Below, piece after piece: positions 43,441 to 53,939 of a stretch of DNA of 64,000 nucleotides. The DNA comes from Catonia carolina. Lineage: Eukaryota > Arthropoda > Insecta > Hemiptera > Achilidae. The DNA is taken from the NCBI GenBank assembly GCA_035578175.1, contig JAQMRL010000006.1, forward strand, positions 25,314,393 to 25,378,392. The letters are read 5' to 3'. Position 1 is the first letter of the stretch; the number at the start of each line of letters is the position of its first letter. The notes beneath the pieces were generated by a model, which was not told where the DNA came from, ran no database searches, and saw nothing but the letters and a program-made list of their open reading frames with translations. Made by a program: the position numbers and the translations under genes.

Positions 43441-43699
43441 AGTTAAGATAGCTGAAACTCAGTGGAAATATCGGGTTTTTCATTTTTTTATTAAATGACA
43501 TTTGCAATCAGTTTTTTAAAAAATAAACTATAAACAAATCTTTTGAATTTACAAATCACAAGTTGAGGCCTCATTATCCTGAGTACCTCTCATTATATCA
43601 ATTATTCATATGTTAAAAGAGAAAATGACTATGTACAAAGATATTTACATTTTACAATATGAAATACTTTTCAATATAATTTTATGTACATTTAAACTC

Positions 43700-43975
43700 T
43701 TTCAGACAAGTACAAAAAATGGTAACATTTCAGGCGCCTAACTTCTTCTGCATTATTTAGAAGATTTATGGCTAATTCATTTTTGTGGCTTTCAAGTCTT
43801 ACCTGATATTTTCTATTAAAATGCCTGACCTCGTCCATTACATCAGGAAGGTTGCAATAATGTTGTATTTCTGCATTCCTTGCAAACCATGGTGCCCTTG
43901 TTATAGCCCGAAGAACCTTTAAATTATCTCTATGTTACTTCTGCTGGTAGTTCCCCAAATATCGGGTGACGCAAA
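43700..43975 (-). mobile_element. Jockey-type LINE C-terminal fragment
   Basis: The minus strand reads NLKVLRAITRAPWFARNAEI, then a FNRKYQVRLESHKNELA segment and AEEVRRLK, the standard tail of jockey-clade reverse transcriptases. A single stop and missing upstream domains mark it as dead. Confidence 0.7.
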
Positions 43976-43984
43976 AGAAATTAC

Positions 43985-44225
43985 ACTTCAACGATTTCAA
44001 AAATTTACTCATAAGGGATTAAAAAAGGGTGTTCACCCCTTAAATCAATATTTTCAGTTTACTTAGTTATAAACAAGCTAGACGGCTGAAACTCAGTAGA
44101 AGTATTCAAATAAATATTTGCCAGATTTTAAAAACCACAAAATGTTATTTTTGACCATCATTTAAAAATTATCAAAATGATATAAAATAAAATTACACCC
44201 AGGTGAAGCCGGGATGGGCAGCTAG
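43985..44225 (+). mobile_element. Helitron 3' end
   Basis: Ends in a short hairpin (CACCCAGGTGAAGCCGGGAT) followed by GGGCAGCTAG|T: CTAG fits the CTRR terminus and is followed by T. The interior has GACGGCTGAAACTCAGTAGA and GGTGTTCACCCCTTA, common in insect Helitrons. The 5' end is missing; a related piece (GCTGAAACTCAGTGGAAATA) lies at 43449. Confidence 0.6.
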
Positions 44226-44284
44226 TGAGAATATAAAACTAAAAATTAAAAAGCGTATAAAATTAGTTTTGAAAATTAGCGTAC

Positions 44285-44395
44285 CTTGGTACCATATTGC
44301 TGGTGCCATTGTGCATACTGCTGCTGCCATTGTTCCCATTGTTGCCAATTTTGTTGTTGGGTTCCCATTGCCCACTGAGGATTATAACCAGGTAC
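44285..44395 (-). CDS. YLPM1: YLPM1 exon 3: Q/W repeat segment
   Basis: Thirty-seven codons (residues 73-109), phase 0 at both ends, with acceptor TTTTAG and donor GTACGC. The peptide is a Gln/Trp ladder (NWQQWEQWQQQYAQWHQQYG), like the QW-rich low-complexity N-terminal regions of YLPM1 proteins. Such spacing favours a helical or coiled protein-interaction segment; that is an inference. No long ATG-initiated frame reveals this exon, which is short and lies among repeats. Confidence 0.85.
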
Positions 44396-44676
44396 CTAAA
44401 AAAAAGACAACAATCTTACAGTAACCTATCAAATTTACTAGTAACAACAATTTAGGTCTAAAAAGCTTTATAAAAGTAAGTTATTTGAAAACTGATGATA
44501 AACAACAAAAGAAAGTATTTTAAGATAAGTTAATGACTTCAGAGAGAAAAATAACAAATAAACATGTAAACATTATGCAACCTTTCTTTCAACTTTCAGC
44601 TAATAAACTATCATTAAAATAAAATAATTTAAAATTTATTGGCAACATCAACATTGGTCATGTTTTTCAACACGTA

Positions 44677-44818
44677 ATTTTTTTTTTTTTTTTTTTTTAA
44701 TGTCTGACTATTCTGCAATTACTGCTAATGCAGATGGTGAAGGATGAAATAATTTTTTTGTAACGTATAAAAATATGCCGTGCCTGAATGGGATTCAAAC
44801 CCAAGACCGCATGATGAT
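44677..44818 (-). mobile_element. tRNA-derived SINE, family S1, truncated
   Basis: Long T run, then TGTCTGACTATTCTGCAATT and the B-box region (GGGATTCAAACCCAAGACCG), stopping within the tRNA-like head. The A box is missing. Minus strand, intron 2. Confidence 0.7.
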
Positions 44819-44819
44819 T

Positions 44820-46010
44820 CAACATGGGAATAGGATGAAATTATCTCCAATAATTACTCTCAATCTGTTTCGCACGGTGCTATCCAGTAATGTTGAACAT
44901 ATCAACTTTTGTGGGAAGTGATCATGTAACAAGGCCCTCTATCGAAAAATTTAAAACCACAAATTACAGGCACATTTTTACGTTACACTTTAATTTTAAA
45001 AAAGCTTAAGATTGTTTGGTGGTACCACCTTGTTCAGGGTATTTTAAAAATTTAAATTCAGAATGGAACAGCCATTCTAATTTTAATTTAATTATTAAAA
45101 TACTCCAAAGAAGGCTGCACTCTTTAAGTGCAGCCAAAGAGAATGGTAAGAGATTTTATTTATACCATAATTTGTAAATTAAACGGTTGGAAAGATGAAT
45201 TGCAAGAATTTGTTGGTAAATGATTTTTAGATATTGAAATTTTATAGGTTATACTACATACAATAAAACCATTAAACTCATTAAAAGTCCAAGATCACAT
45301 GAACTTCAGTTGTATGAATCTCAGACTCATCCTTATTTATAATCTTCAAGATTATACATAGTCATATTACAGCCAATAAAACTAAAAAATACAAAATTTA
45401 CAGTATTTTCAATTCCAAAATCAATATGTAATCATGTTTTATCATTGTAGTGTGTTTAATCCCGATTATTCTGTCCTCTTTTGTAGTTGAGGTCCCCTCC
45501 AGCGTATAGAATGGCATGCTTTGGAGGAGCCATATTTAATTGCAGAGGTCCTTTGACAAGACATGAAATAAAAATTCTAAGCTCTTTCTAAAATACAACT
45601 TCATACAAACATAAAAGGTTTAACTTCGTTTTCTCTTTTAACTGTAAAAAAGTGGAAAAATTTCAAGTAACCAGAGAATACTGGTTTTTTTATTAATGGA
45701 AGCTTATTCAAATTATCTACACACCATCTCGGACAGAATAGAGGGCAAGCATGGGTATGGGTGTATTTTCCTGAAATCCTTCATCAATGGGGGTAAATTA
45801 ATAACTCATTTATAATTCAACCATAATAGCATTCAAAGATACTGGTTGTGTAATACAAAATAAATTCTGATGCTGAATAAAATTCATTTTATAATGATGT
45901 TTACACCAGAAGGGAAATATTTTTTTAAGCCTCCCTGTAACATTGCATTTCCCACCTACCTTTTACTTTAAAACCTCACCAAGAACTGTGCTACCGTTCA
46001 TACTTAGCAC
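44820..46010. other. Intron 2, no recognisable content
   Basis: About 1.2 kb of AT-rich sequence. A short hairpin (GCACTCTTTAAGTGCAGCC) lies near 45118. No gene or named repeat supported. Confidence 0.4.
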
Positions 46011-46489
46011 AATACAGAGTGGCCCATATGTCAGTACACAACAATGTGTTTGGTGCAATAAATAAAACTAAACAAATGAAAATACAACTTTATTATCAAC
46101 ATTGAAATAAATTAGAGTTCAATGAACCAACAAAAGATGCTTAAAATGGTTTCCTTGTTGTTCTAAGCAAGCATTACATCTTTTGAACATTGATTTCTAA
46201 ATTTGTCAAAAATCTTCCAGGACTGTAGGGTTTCAAATTATGTTAAGATTCGTTCCTTCTTATGCTCAAAATCATACATCTTGATGGAATTTTTTTTGTA
46301 CTTAAATAAATTAAAATTGGTCTTCAAGACCAACCATTAATTTTTCGTTTATATTATCTTAAAAACTGAATACTTAAATTATATAGTCCATTCAACAATG
46401 TTTTATATTTAAACACTAAAATACACATAGAACTATTAACTACTTTTGCACTTCACACTGCTCTGCTTTAACAAATCACACTGCACTGT

Positions 46490-47010
46490 TACACTAGTTC
46501 GAAGGGCTTCTTCCTCTTAAGCCTTCTAGGAACATTTTCATTATCAACAAGTTGAATTGCTTCAGGATTGATGTGGCCACATAGACGAGCATAGAAGAGG
46601 CATTAACCATAGCTATCAGTACTTTGTCCTAAAACATCTGTATAATCTGATCTGTCAGTTCTCTGGCGCAAACCCAAAGTTGTATACCATAAATCCAGAT
46701 GGATTTTAAAATTTTATTATAGACTGTTTGTAACTTTATTATGAAGAGGCAGCTGCAACTGACGTCCCAGTAACCAATATAGTTTCCTATATCTGAGGCC
46801 CAGCTCAGCTCTTTTTATCTTAATGTGTTCATTCCATTTCAGTTTCGTATCTAATGTCATTCCTAAATATTTTGCAGTGTTCACATATGGTACAATGTTT
46901 CCATTTACGGTGACTGGTAAAGGATCCGCAACATTTTTATTGGTGAAATTTATATGAACAGATTTTCGCTCATTCAGTTTTATTCTTCATTTTTTTTAGT
47001 CCAGTTTGAT
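46490..47010 (-). mobile_element. Jockey-type LINE fragment, nested
   Basis: The minus strand reads KLNERKSVHINFTNKN, a TVNGNIVPYVNTAKYLGMTL segment, KLKWNEHIK, then RYRKLYWLLGRQLQLPLHNK and a C-terminus ending RRLKRKKPFEL. These are hallmarks of a jockey reverse transcriptase. At least one frameshift or stop (near 46730) is present. Confidence 0.8.
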
Positions 47011-47017
47011 TGATTAA

Positions 47018-47675
47018 CACTTTGCGTGCTAAGCACGTAATTTTACAGAATAATGATACGTTTACAGCTTGCAGATCACGTAATTTTACGGAATTTGTAT
47101 TTACACGGTTATACTAGGTAAAAGCACGTTCTTATACGGAATTCAATCATTTATTCTGAATTTACGTACATTTTAGTACAGAAGTACTCCGTTTAAGCGC
47201 TAGTACGTTAGTGTTTTATTTACTTATAATGAAACAGCTGTTGGAACAGTAAACAGTGAGGTTATACACATGAGTTCTGTTTTTCACAAAAGAAATTTTT
47301 GTATTTAGTTGGTTTTTTTTAAATTCAATAACACAGTTTTGTTTATAAAGTATTATAAAATTGTATAATAGTATTTTGTGTATAAAATTGTATAATAGTT
47401 CAAATAAATTGTTTAAACAACATGCGAAATGCAGTAGAAAAATTCTTGTTTTTTCTAAAAAATGTGCTATAAAAAGTGATAGTTTTATTTTTTTATTAGT
47501 AAAATTTAACAACTTATAATACATTATTCAAAACTAGAAGATTTGATGTTTCCAGCCGCCATGTCAGTACCATCTTAATAATCCTTATAATGTTATTTTT
47601 AAAATATTTCAAATACAGATAAAAATGGCCAGCATTCTATAAACGTCCACGTTTTTGTCCCTAGCACTCAAAGTG
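47018..47675. mobile_element. piggyBac-type MITE, nested
   Basis: 658 bp flanked by TTAA (47014-47017 and 47676-47679). Terminal inverted repeats CACTTTGCGTGCTA and, complemented, CACTTTGAGTGCTA. Repeated CACGTAATTTTAC motifs occur near the left end. No transposase; TIRs differ from those of the 24254 piggyBac, so it belongs to another group. Confidence 0.75.
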
Positions 47676-48098
47676 TTAAACATCATTTTTTAATATACCC
47701 CAGGCAGAGAAATCCATGGGTGTGATATATCTGGAGATCGTGAAGTCCATTCAATAGTGTGCCCTTTTATCAATCCACTCATCAAAGTTTGCATTTAGAA
47801 ATAACTCCATAATGTAGGGTGCTCCATCTTGTTGCTACGTCAACTTTTCCTCAACTACTCATTGCGTCATTGCCTAAACTGTTTTTCTTCAAACTGCTAG
47901 TCTCAACTGACTTATGGGTACTATGCACTAGTCAAGTTCACAAGTGAGTACCACCACGCTAGGCAAAACAAAGTCTAAGGATTGCAAGTGACAACTGACT
48001 TATGGGCCACCTGGTATATGGCTAAAGTAGCCTATAATAGATGTTCTAAAATGTGCACTATAATTTATCCAAAACGAAGAAATATATATAAAACTTAC

Positions 48099-48314
48099 AG
48101 ATGGCATTCCAGGTGATCCGTAATATGGGTATCCCATTGGATAACCTCCTACAGGAGCAGCTGCCGCTGGTGGAACAGCTCCAACAGGAGGTACTGGAGC
48201 TGACATTCCTCCAGCTGGAGTAGCACCTGGGTAACCTCCTGGTGGCTGAAGTCCAGCAGCAGCTGGAGCTGTCGTTGTTGCACCTCGCTGAGCATTCCAT
48301 TGGTTCCAATCCAT
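48099..48314 (-). CDS. YLPM1: YLPM1 exon 2: start codon and Q/A/P-rich N-terminus
   Basis: Codes residues 1-72, beginning MDWNQWNAQRG and continuing as an Ala/Pro/Gly-rich low-complexity stretch (GGYPG, GAVPP, GYPMGYPYYG). The ATG is the first in the exon. An AG acceptor at about 48325 lies just upstream, so the exon carries about ten bases of 5' UTR and the transcript must begin in an upstream non-coding exon. The donor is GTAAGT right after codon 72 (phase 0). The two longer antisense-looking frames here are shadows of this exon. Confidence 0.85.
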
Positions 48315-48654
48315 ATTTAAGTCTCTAAAACAAAATTCATTAAAAAAATTTAATAATTTTTTTTTAAATTGACTAATTACACCAAGAATCTAACATTATT
48401 GAAATAGCTGGTAATGAATAAGACAGTTTTCTCAATACTCTGAAGAGATTTAGAAACAAAACAGGCCTACAAAACAAAGCTGTAAATAGAACTTGAAATA
48501 TTATTTTACTAAATAGTATGATTTAGCTTCAAATACATTGAGGCTAGAATCATGGTTGCTTCACTGTGCCAACCCACCATTGCAGAGAAAAAATACCATG
48601 ACACTTTAAGACATCATACAGCCATGTAAACAATCTTACTTGTTTGTTCATCTA

Positions 48655-49446
48655 CAGTAGGCCCTCACATTACGATCGTAATTCGTTCCGGAAGAACGAT
48701 CGTAAAGCGAAAATATCATATTGTGAGACCGCTTTCTTGCCCAATCGTTAGACCATATATACAATGCCACAAGAAATTTACATTTAGCCTGTACATATAG
48801 ATTACCCCACACATTCTTCAAATAGGGCTGATTTCAGTACAAATGATTTGATAGTAGGTATAAAATTATAAAAAAAAAAATGCCATTTTGAACGAGACAC
48901 TTTAACGTCTTTTAAAACTGACTTTTGCTTTACAATCGTGAAAATGGTAGACTGGGAATAACCATACTGGCGAACCAATTAGCTAGCCCCTTCATCATGT
49001 TTTTTTTTTATAATTTCTTGCTTTTCTTTAATAGAAATTTTACTTTTTATGCACGATTTACGACCCATTTTCACTATAACTACAGTAACGTACACATGAA
49101 ACACGGTACCAAAACTACAAAGAGTACATAAATATGTATAATAACACAACAGACACTATGGCACAGATACTAAAACGATAACAAAGGGGATACGCGTAAC
49201 ACTACTAAATAGTAAGGGTGCTATGACAAAACTGAAAAACAGAAACAACCTTGAGCTGATAATGGGAGGGTGCGGGTAGCATGGTCGAGGGTATCTTGAC
49301 AAGAGGGAGGGAGTACATTTGATCAGAATTTCTTACTGTAGGGGTTGACGATTGGCGGGTCAGATGCACGTGCGACTTTGGGAATCTGATGACTAATTTG
49401 ATGACACATCGTAAAGTAAAAAATATCGTAAAGTGAGGGTCCACTG
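48655..49446 (-). mobile_element. Deleted Tigger/pogo element
   Basis: TA-flanked, 792 bp; ends CAGTAGGCCCTCACATTACG and complement of CAGTGGACCCTCACTTTACG. The minus strand at about 49070-48925 codes a CENP-B-like N-terminus (MGRKSCIKSKISIKEKQEII, then QYGYSQSTIFTIVKQKS), broken by a stop. The catalytic domain is missing. Lies in intron 1 of YLPM1. Confidence 0.85.
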
Positions 49447-49555
49447 TATTCACCAGGTAAACATAACTGTATTATATACGTTTGTTGACTAGTTTCTACA
49501 AAATTTATATTAGAAATTTATTTTTTAGTTATTAGAAATTAACAAATTAATACTT

Positions 49556-49695
49556 GTTCAGGTTATCAGCCAAAAGGCTAGTTTGAACCTCTAGAGGCTT
49601 TACTAAGTAAGGTGGTTTGGACCTCTAGAGGCTTTACTAAGTAAGGTGGTTTGGCCAGCTTTCCTCACAAAGTGGAAAAGTAATTTAGCACTTCT
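49556..49695 (-). mobile_element. R1 retroposon, 3' fragment
   Basis: Minus-strand R1 3' portion (GGTTATCAGCCAAAAGGCTA), with a ~43 bp piece (ACCTCTAGAGGCTTTACTAA) duplicated in tandem at 49588-49650. The rest of the repeat is missing. Confidence 0.65.
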
Positions 49696-49929
49696 AAATT
49701 AAATAAATTATAATTATTTTCATATGTAATCTTAAAATAGAAAAACACTTGGAAAAATTAGTAATAAAAGTACTTTTACTCGTGCAAAATTATTTCATGA
49801 ACATGTTCATTATAGTACACAGGCCTACATGTATTATTATAAAACATAGAGTACATAGAAATTTATAAATAATATAGCAACTTAGTTTGTTTTGGTTATA
49901 TATCCAATTTTTATGCATAATTAGTCGAA

Positions 49930-50060
49930 TAACACAAGACAGTGAAGGATGATGGTAAAAAAAATGTTGGAAAAACACCCCAGTGCCCAGAAAGTGAAAC
50001 CACAACCCCTAGCACAGAACTCTGTTGTGTTAACTGCTATATTACAGTAACATACTATAC
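49930..50060 (-). mobile_element. Degraded tRNA-like SINE
   Basis: GTGAAGGATGATGGTAAAAA, then a head remnant (GTGAAACCACAACCCCTAGC) on the minus strand. Resembles family S2; both promoter boxes are mutated. Confidence 0.35.
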
Positions 50061-50851
50061 AAACATTTTATTACTGGTATACCTTATTACTTATTAAGTA
50101 GTTTTTCTAAATTGTACTGGTTGTTAGGTGTACAAAATATACTATTTCGGCTCCAATAATCAAACTTTAACTGCATTTTTCACCTTTTAGGCGCCAAATA
50201 TAAATTAGGTTGGTTTTACTGTACACTCACATTAGTGTCAAATTAATGTAATATTTTCGCTCTTAAAATTAAAACTTACTGGGCAAGAGAAAGTAAAAAA
50301 AACAGAATTCACAATTTACGTAATTATTAAAAAAAGTACGCCTATATGCATATTACTTTATTTTTTTTAATCTTTTAAACAAAAACCTTATTTTAATAGA
50401 GAAACAAATTCACAAAAGTGCAAAATATTTGTATAATGCACGTTATAGGCCAACACATTCAACGACGCCGTCAGAATAGCCAGCAATACGAAGAACGTAT
50501 TGTACACCACAGCAACTATCAAATCTATATTATGCAAAAAACTTTTCTAAGATACGCTGAAATCTAATGTATACTTCTACTTATAATGAAAATTCATCGC
50601 TTGGGTTTACTGCTTTAATAACCACATTGATTACAGGGCATTCACACTGGGCATCATAAACAATTCGCTGAACGCTTCATTTCTAAAGTAGTTTTCATTA
50701 CAAGGCATTCGGTATACCAGGCATTCAATTTAAAAACATTAATCCCCATAGTTACAATTTATTCTTTAGATATAACACCGCATCGTTAAGTTAAACAAAC
50801 AACACCAAATAACAGAATCAACTAAAATAAACATCTATCATTTCCGATTAC

Positions 50852-51110
50852 CTGATAGAACTTGGGCCGAGTTAAGGCGAAGCAAGTTCAAATAAATAAC
50901 TTAAGACGAATATCAAAAGCAAACCTAATTTCTAAATTAAATTTCTTGCAAAACGAAAACCGTACTGCGTAAAATTAATGAAGTTTCTTAAGCACTCGTC
51001 TGGAATATTAAATAACATTTTCCTAATAACTCTATTCACAATAATTCAGTCTAGCAAACATCATCGGCATCCGACGCCATTGCTTTCCATTTATTGAATC
51101 CACAGCCACT
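50852..51110 (-). promoter_or_regulatory. YLPM1: Probable YLPM1 first (non-coding) exon and promoter
   Basis: Exon 2 has an acceptor only ten bases before its ATG, so a 5' exon must exist upstream. The best candidate ends at a CAG|GTAATC donor at 50852, next to the locally less AT-rich sequence AACTCGGCCCAAGTTCTATC. The stretch up to about 51110 has several CpGs, unusual for this region. A ten-codon upstream frame (M-A-S-D-A-D-D-V-C-stop) lies at 51051-51080 on the same strand. The exon and start site are inferred; transcript data would be needed to fix them. Confidence 0.35.
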
Positions 51111-51435
51111 ACAATAACTTTCTTCTTTCCTTCGTTCGTTGACACGTGTTAATGTTGCCGAAATAAAATACAGATTAATGTAATAAGTCTATCAATGTTT
51201 ATAAAAACACTTATGAGAATGTAAAATGTGGTTCAAAGTGAACGTTTTTAAAAGATATTTTGAGACACTGAAAAGACAGTTTTATACACAAGAAATAATT
51301 AGTATTCCTAGAATGTTAAAAAAAAAAATAAAAAATGTTACTGTGGTGTTCTAAACAAAATATTAAACCGTAAAGCCTCTTGCTGACTGCTTGACGTCAC
51401 AGCCCGTTTGCAATTTTTGAGAAAATAGGCCTATG
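51110..51435. other. Intergenic sequence upstream of YLPM1
   Basis: Plain AT-rich sequence between the candidate YLPM1 start and a SINE; no feature seen. Confidence 0.35.
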
Positions 51436-51436
51436 T

Positions 51437-51575
51437 ATTTTTTTTTTTTTTTTTTTTGTTTAACTTCCGACTGTTCTGCAATAATTACTGCTAATGCAGA
51501 CGGTGAAGGATGAAATGATTTTTGTAACGTATGAAAATATGCCGTGCCTGAATGGGATTCGAAACCAAGACCGTT
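51437..51575 (-). mobile_element. tRNA-derived SINE, family S1, truncated
   Basis: T run, GTTTAACTTCCGACTGTTC, GACGGTGAAGGATGAAATGA, and the B-box complement GGGATTCGAAACC; the A box half is missing. Minus strand. Confidence 0.75.
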
Positions 51576-51845
51576 TGAGAAATGTTGTTTTACCTTTGTG
51601 CTTGCTATGCATTTCAAATTACTATCCTTCTTTAAGTAATCCGAAGGGGATCGACATTGCCGTATTTTTTTTTTGTCGTATCACGTTTAATGGAGAATGG
51701 GGTTTTCTATAGACAAAACCAAAATTAGAGGGCGGAAAGTCATTTTGTTCACGATTAAGAATATTATAGCAAATTTTATTTAAAATATTTAGATCTTAGG
51801 AATTTGTTTGTTAAGTTGTTAGGCCTATATACATTAATAAAAAGT

Positions 51846-51905
51846 AAAAATTAATGGGTATTTTTTTAGAGGGTGACTATGCCTACATAAGCCTTGGTTT
51901 ATCAT
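51846..51905 (-). mobile_element. S2 SINE tail fragment
   Basis: TTTTTTTAGAGGGTGACTAT then GCCTACATAAGCCTTGG matches the 3' half of S2 (compare 13320); no tRNA head is present. Confidence 0.45.
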
Positions 51906-52089
51906 TTTGAGAAATCTGAATATGTGTCACACCAAAAGTTAATGTTCATATAGGTTTACGCATATGTTTTAGAATATTGAATGTTTGCATATGTTAACTC
52001 TCATGGTAACCAGTTTTCTGTAGGCATATTTTGTGAAATTGTGACTCACGCCAAATGTAAAGTGGATTGCAAAATCTCAGCCGTGCTGT

Positions 52090-53035
52090 CCAGGAACATC
52101 TGTCGGAGAGGAAGTAGTCATGGAACTGGAACAATGGTTTAAGTATAATAATTTAATGCTCAACAGGGCAAAAACGGGACTGATACAGTTTACATCTAAC
52201 CCTAAAAACAACAATATGGTATTAAATGTTGCTAGTGAGACCATTGAATCTGGGAAATCGATTAAATTATTTGGGGTCTGGTTTGGAGAAAGATTGAATT
52301 GGGATGAGCACGTTCACAAGCTATCTAAGAGATTGAATAGTGTTTGTTTTAAAATGAGCTGTCTAAGGAAGGTTACAAATTGTAAAACTAAAATGACAGT
52401 ATACATGGGATATTTTTATCCTTTAATAGAGTATGGAGTTATTCTGTGGGGAGTATCCCCTCTTAATCAAAATATATTTAAAATACAAAAAAATTATTAG
52501 AATAATGAATCATTCAAATTTGAGGACTTCATGTAGGCCACTTTTTAAAATACACAATATATTAACGCTACCCTGTGTTTACATTATATGAACTATTAAT
52601 GCATGTGCATCAAAATTTAGATATTTATGAAAGGAATACGACAGGTCATCATCACAATACTAGAAATTCTGACCTCTTAATTTATCCAATACACCAATAC
52701 ATAGACTCAAACTTTATGAGAATAGCCCATATTATATGGGTATTAAGCTTTCTTCTTTTTATTGTTTAAGAAACACGTGAAAGATGTATTATTGGAGAAA
52801 GTGTATTATTCTGTTGATGAGTATTTAAATGACCTAAACCATTGGCATGTAAACTGATTGTGATGTGTCATATTTATGCAGTATGTATTTTTAAATGTAT
52901 TTATATTTTGACTGTTTAATTAGTGTTGCTATAGTTGTATCATGTAATTTATTGTTTATGATTGTGACAAGTCGTCTGAGCGGATATCCGCTAAATTCAA
53001 ATGTTATACAACAATAAATACATTATTATTATTGA
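52090..53035 (+). mobile_element. LINE reverse-transcriptase 3' half (CR1/jockey-like)
   Basis: The frame at 52120-52500 codes ELEQWFKYNNLMLNRAKTGL, then a IKLFGVWFGERLNWDEH motif and YPLIEYGVILWG: the thumb region that follows the RT catalytic core. A frameshift at the A6 run (about 52485) leads into a C-terminal frame continuing through 52575-52769 (LLMHVHQNLDIYERNTTGHH). The 3' end is TTATTATTATTG, a microsatellite tail typical of this group. 5' truncated. Confidence 0.82.
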
Positions 53036-53086
53036 AATATATATTTCTAACCACCAGAATACAGTAACATAAAACACTGACCAATG

Positions 53087-53127
53087 TTTATAGCGCTTCC
53101 GTGTATCTTGTACACATCTTCAGTAAA
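53087..53127 (-). ncRNA. Hammerhead ribozyme motif, Penelope type
   Basis: Read on the minus strand: TTTA (stem I), CTGAAGA core (53123-53117; position 7 is a tolerated variable site), a stem II hairpin TGTGTACAAGATACACG, GAAG at 53099-53096, palindromic GCGC stem III, cleavage triplet CTA (53093-53091), and TAAA closing stem I (53090-53087). A15.1-U16.1 is replaced by a compensating G-C pair. The layout matches Penelope-like element hammerheads. Flanking sequence (53040-53195) looks like a Penelope end fragment, but no reverse transcriptase is present. Confidence 0.65.
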
Positions 53128-53202
53128 TTAAAATTTATTTTACGTCAAAATTTAAAACTTCCTGCTCCTATCATGGTAGATAAGGAATAGTCGATTCTTA
53201 TA

Positions 53203-53933
53203 CAGTAAAACATCACTAATTCGGACTTCACTAAAATTAGGAATTCGCGATATTTCGGACTAGGTACTCCAAGAAGAGCAGCTTTTTTAATTTTTTTAGA
53301 AGTTTTTTAGTTAAAAATTAATAAAGTGCTACTTAAAAAAATAATAGCTTTTAACTGTCTAATAAAAATTGTTTCATCCTGTAATACATTATTGGTTACT
53401 CAGTGAAGAAAACGTTCCACAATTTAAGCTAGTGAAGTGAGAAACCACATAGACGAACTTATTGAATTTGCAGACTTCAATCCGGAATTCAATGACTATT
53501 ACCTTGTCCTAAGAAAGATGCGCCAACAAGTTATAAGAAAACAGTGTAGCAAAGAAACACAGAAAAAAATAACAAGTTTTTTTTCTAAGCAACCTTAAAT
53601 GATCCCTGAGGATATTTGTCAACCCTCTACTTCAACAAGTGCCAAATAATCGGTATGTAAGTACAGTGTTTTAATTAAATAACATTTTACACTGGACATT
53701 TATTATTTAACAGTATTTTTACTGCCATAAATATTTTTATTTCTATACTTTTAACTTTGTTGTTTTTCAATATACTGTACTGTAAATTCATTAAACATCG
53801 ATATTTCAGACAAGTAACATTTATTTTTTAATTTTAATTGCCTAAATTATTCAATTTTTAGGTGTAAACAAATATTCGCGATAATTCGGACTTCACTTCC
53901 CCCCAATTAGTCCGAATTAGTGAGGTTTTACTG
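53203..53933 (+). mobile_element. Deleted Tigger/pogo element (second family)
   Basis: TA-flanked, 731 bp; ends CAGTAAAACATCACTAATTC and complement of CAGTAAAACCTCACTAATTC. Plus-strand remnant at about 53440-53600 reads RNHIDELIEFADFNPEFNDY, then LRKMRQQVIRKQCSK and ITSFF, the C-terminal tail of Tigger/jerky transposases. All upstream domains are deleted. Confidence 0.85.
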
Positions 53934-53939
53934 TATTTA

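Larger units (their letters stand above)
46016..48013 (-). mobile_element. mariner-like element split by a LINE and a piggyBac MITE
   Basis: Ends are imperfect inverted repeats: left CAGAGTGGCCCATATGTCAG, right the complement of CAGGTGGCCCATAAGTCAG. On the minus strand the right part (about 47860-47690) reads QQDGAPYIMELFLNANFDEW, then a SRYITPMDFSAWGI catalytic motif; the left part (about 46290-46110) carries a degraded C-terminus. The middle 46490-47690 is foreign. The gene is broken by stops. Confidence 0.7.
1..48324 (-). other. YLPM1: YLPM1/ZAP3-like gene, 14 coding exons, 3' end beyond window
   Basis: Gene span on the minus strand. All exon joins below use GT donors and AG acceptors and keep one reading frame from the ATG at 48314 to position 1 (1129 codons plus two bases). 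Recognition rests on the W-rich segment of exons 7-8 (pattern HPDK..YREYESKWESW), which matches the conserved HK-QLQEYEKQWKTW region of vertebrate YLPM1, on the VDYGH motif in exon 14, and on overall low-complexity Q/P/G/R architecture. Vertebrate YLPM1 is a nuclear protein that binds RNA and protein phosphatase 1 and ends in a P-loop kinase-like domain; that domain is not in this window and should follow to the left. Exon numbering starts with an inferred non-coding exon 1. Introns range from about 1 kb to 13.1 kb and carry most of the repeats in the window. Assignment to the family is confident; function in this organism is inferred. Confidence 0.85.
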
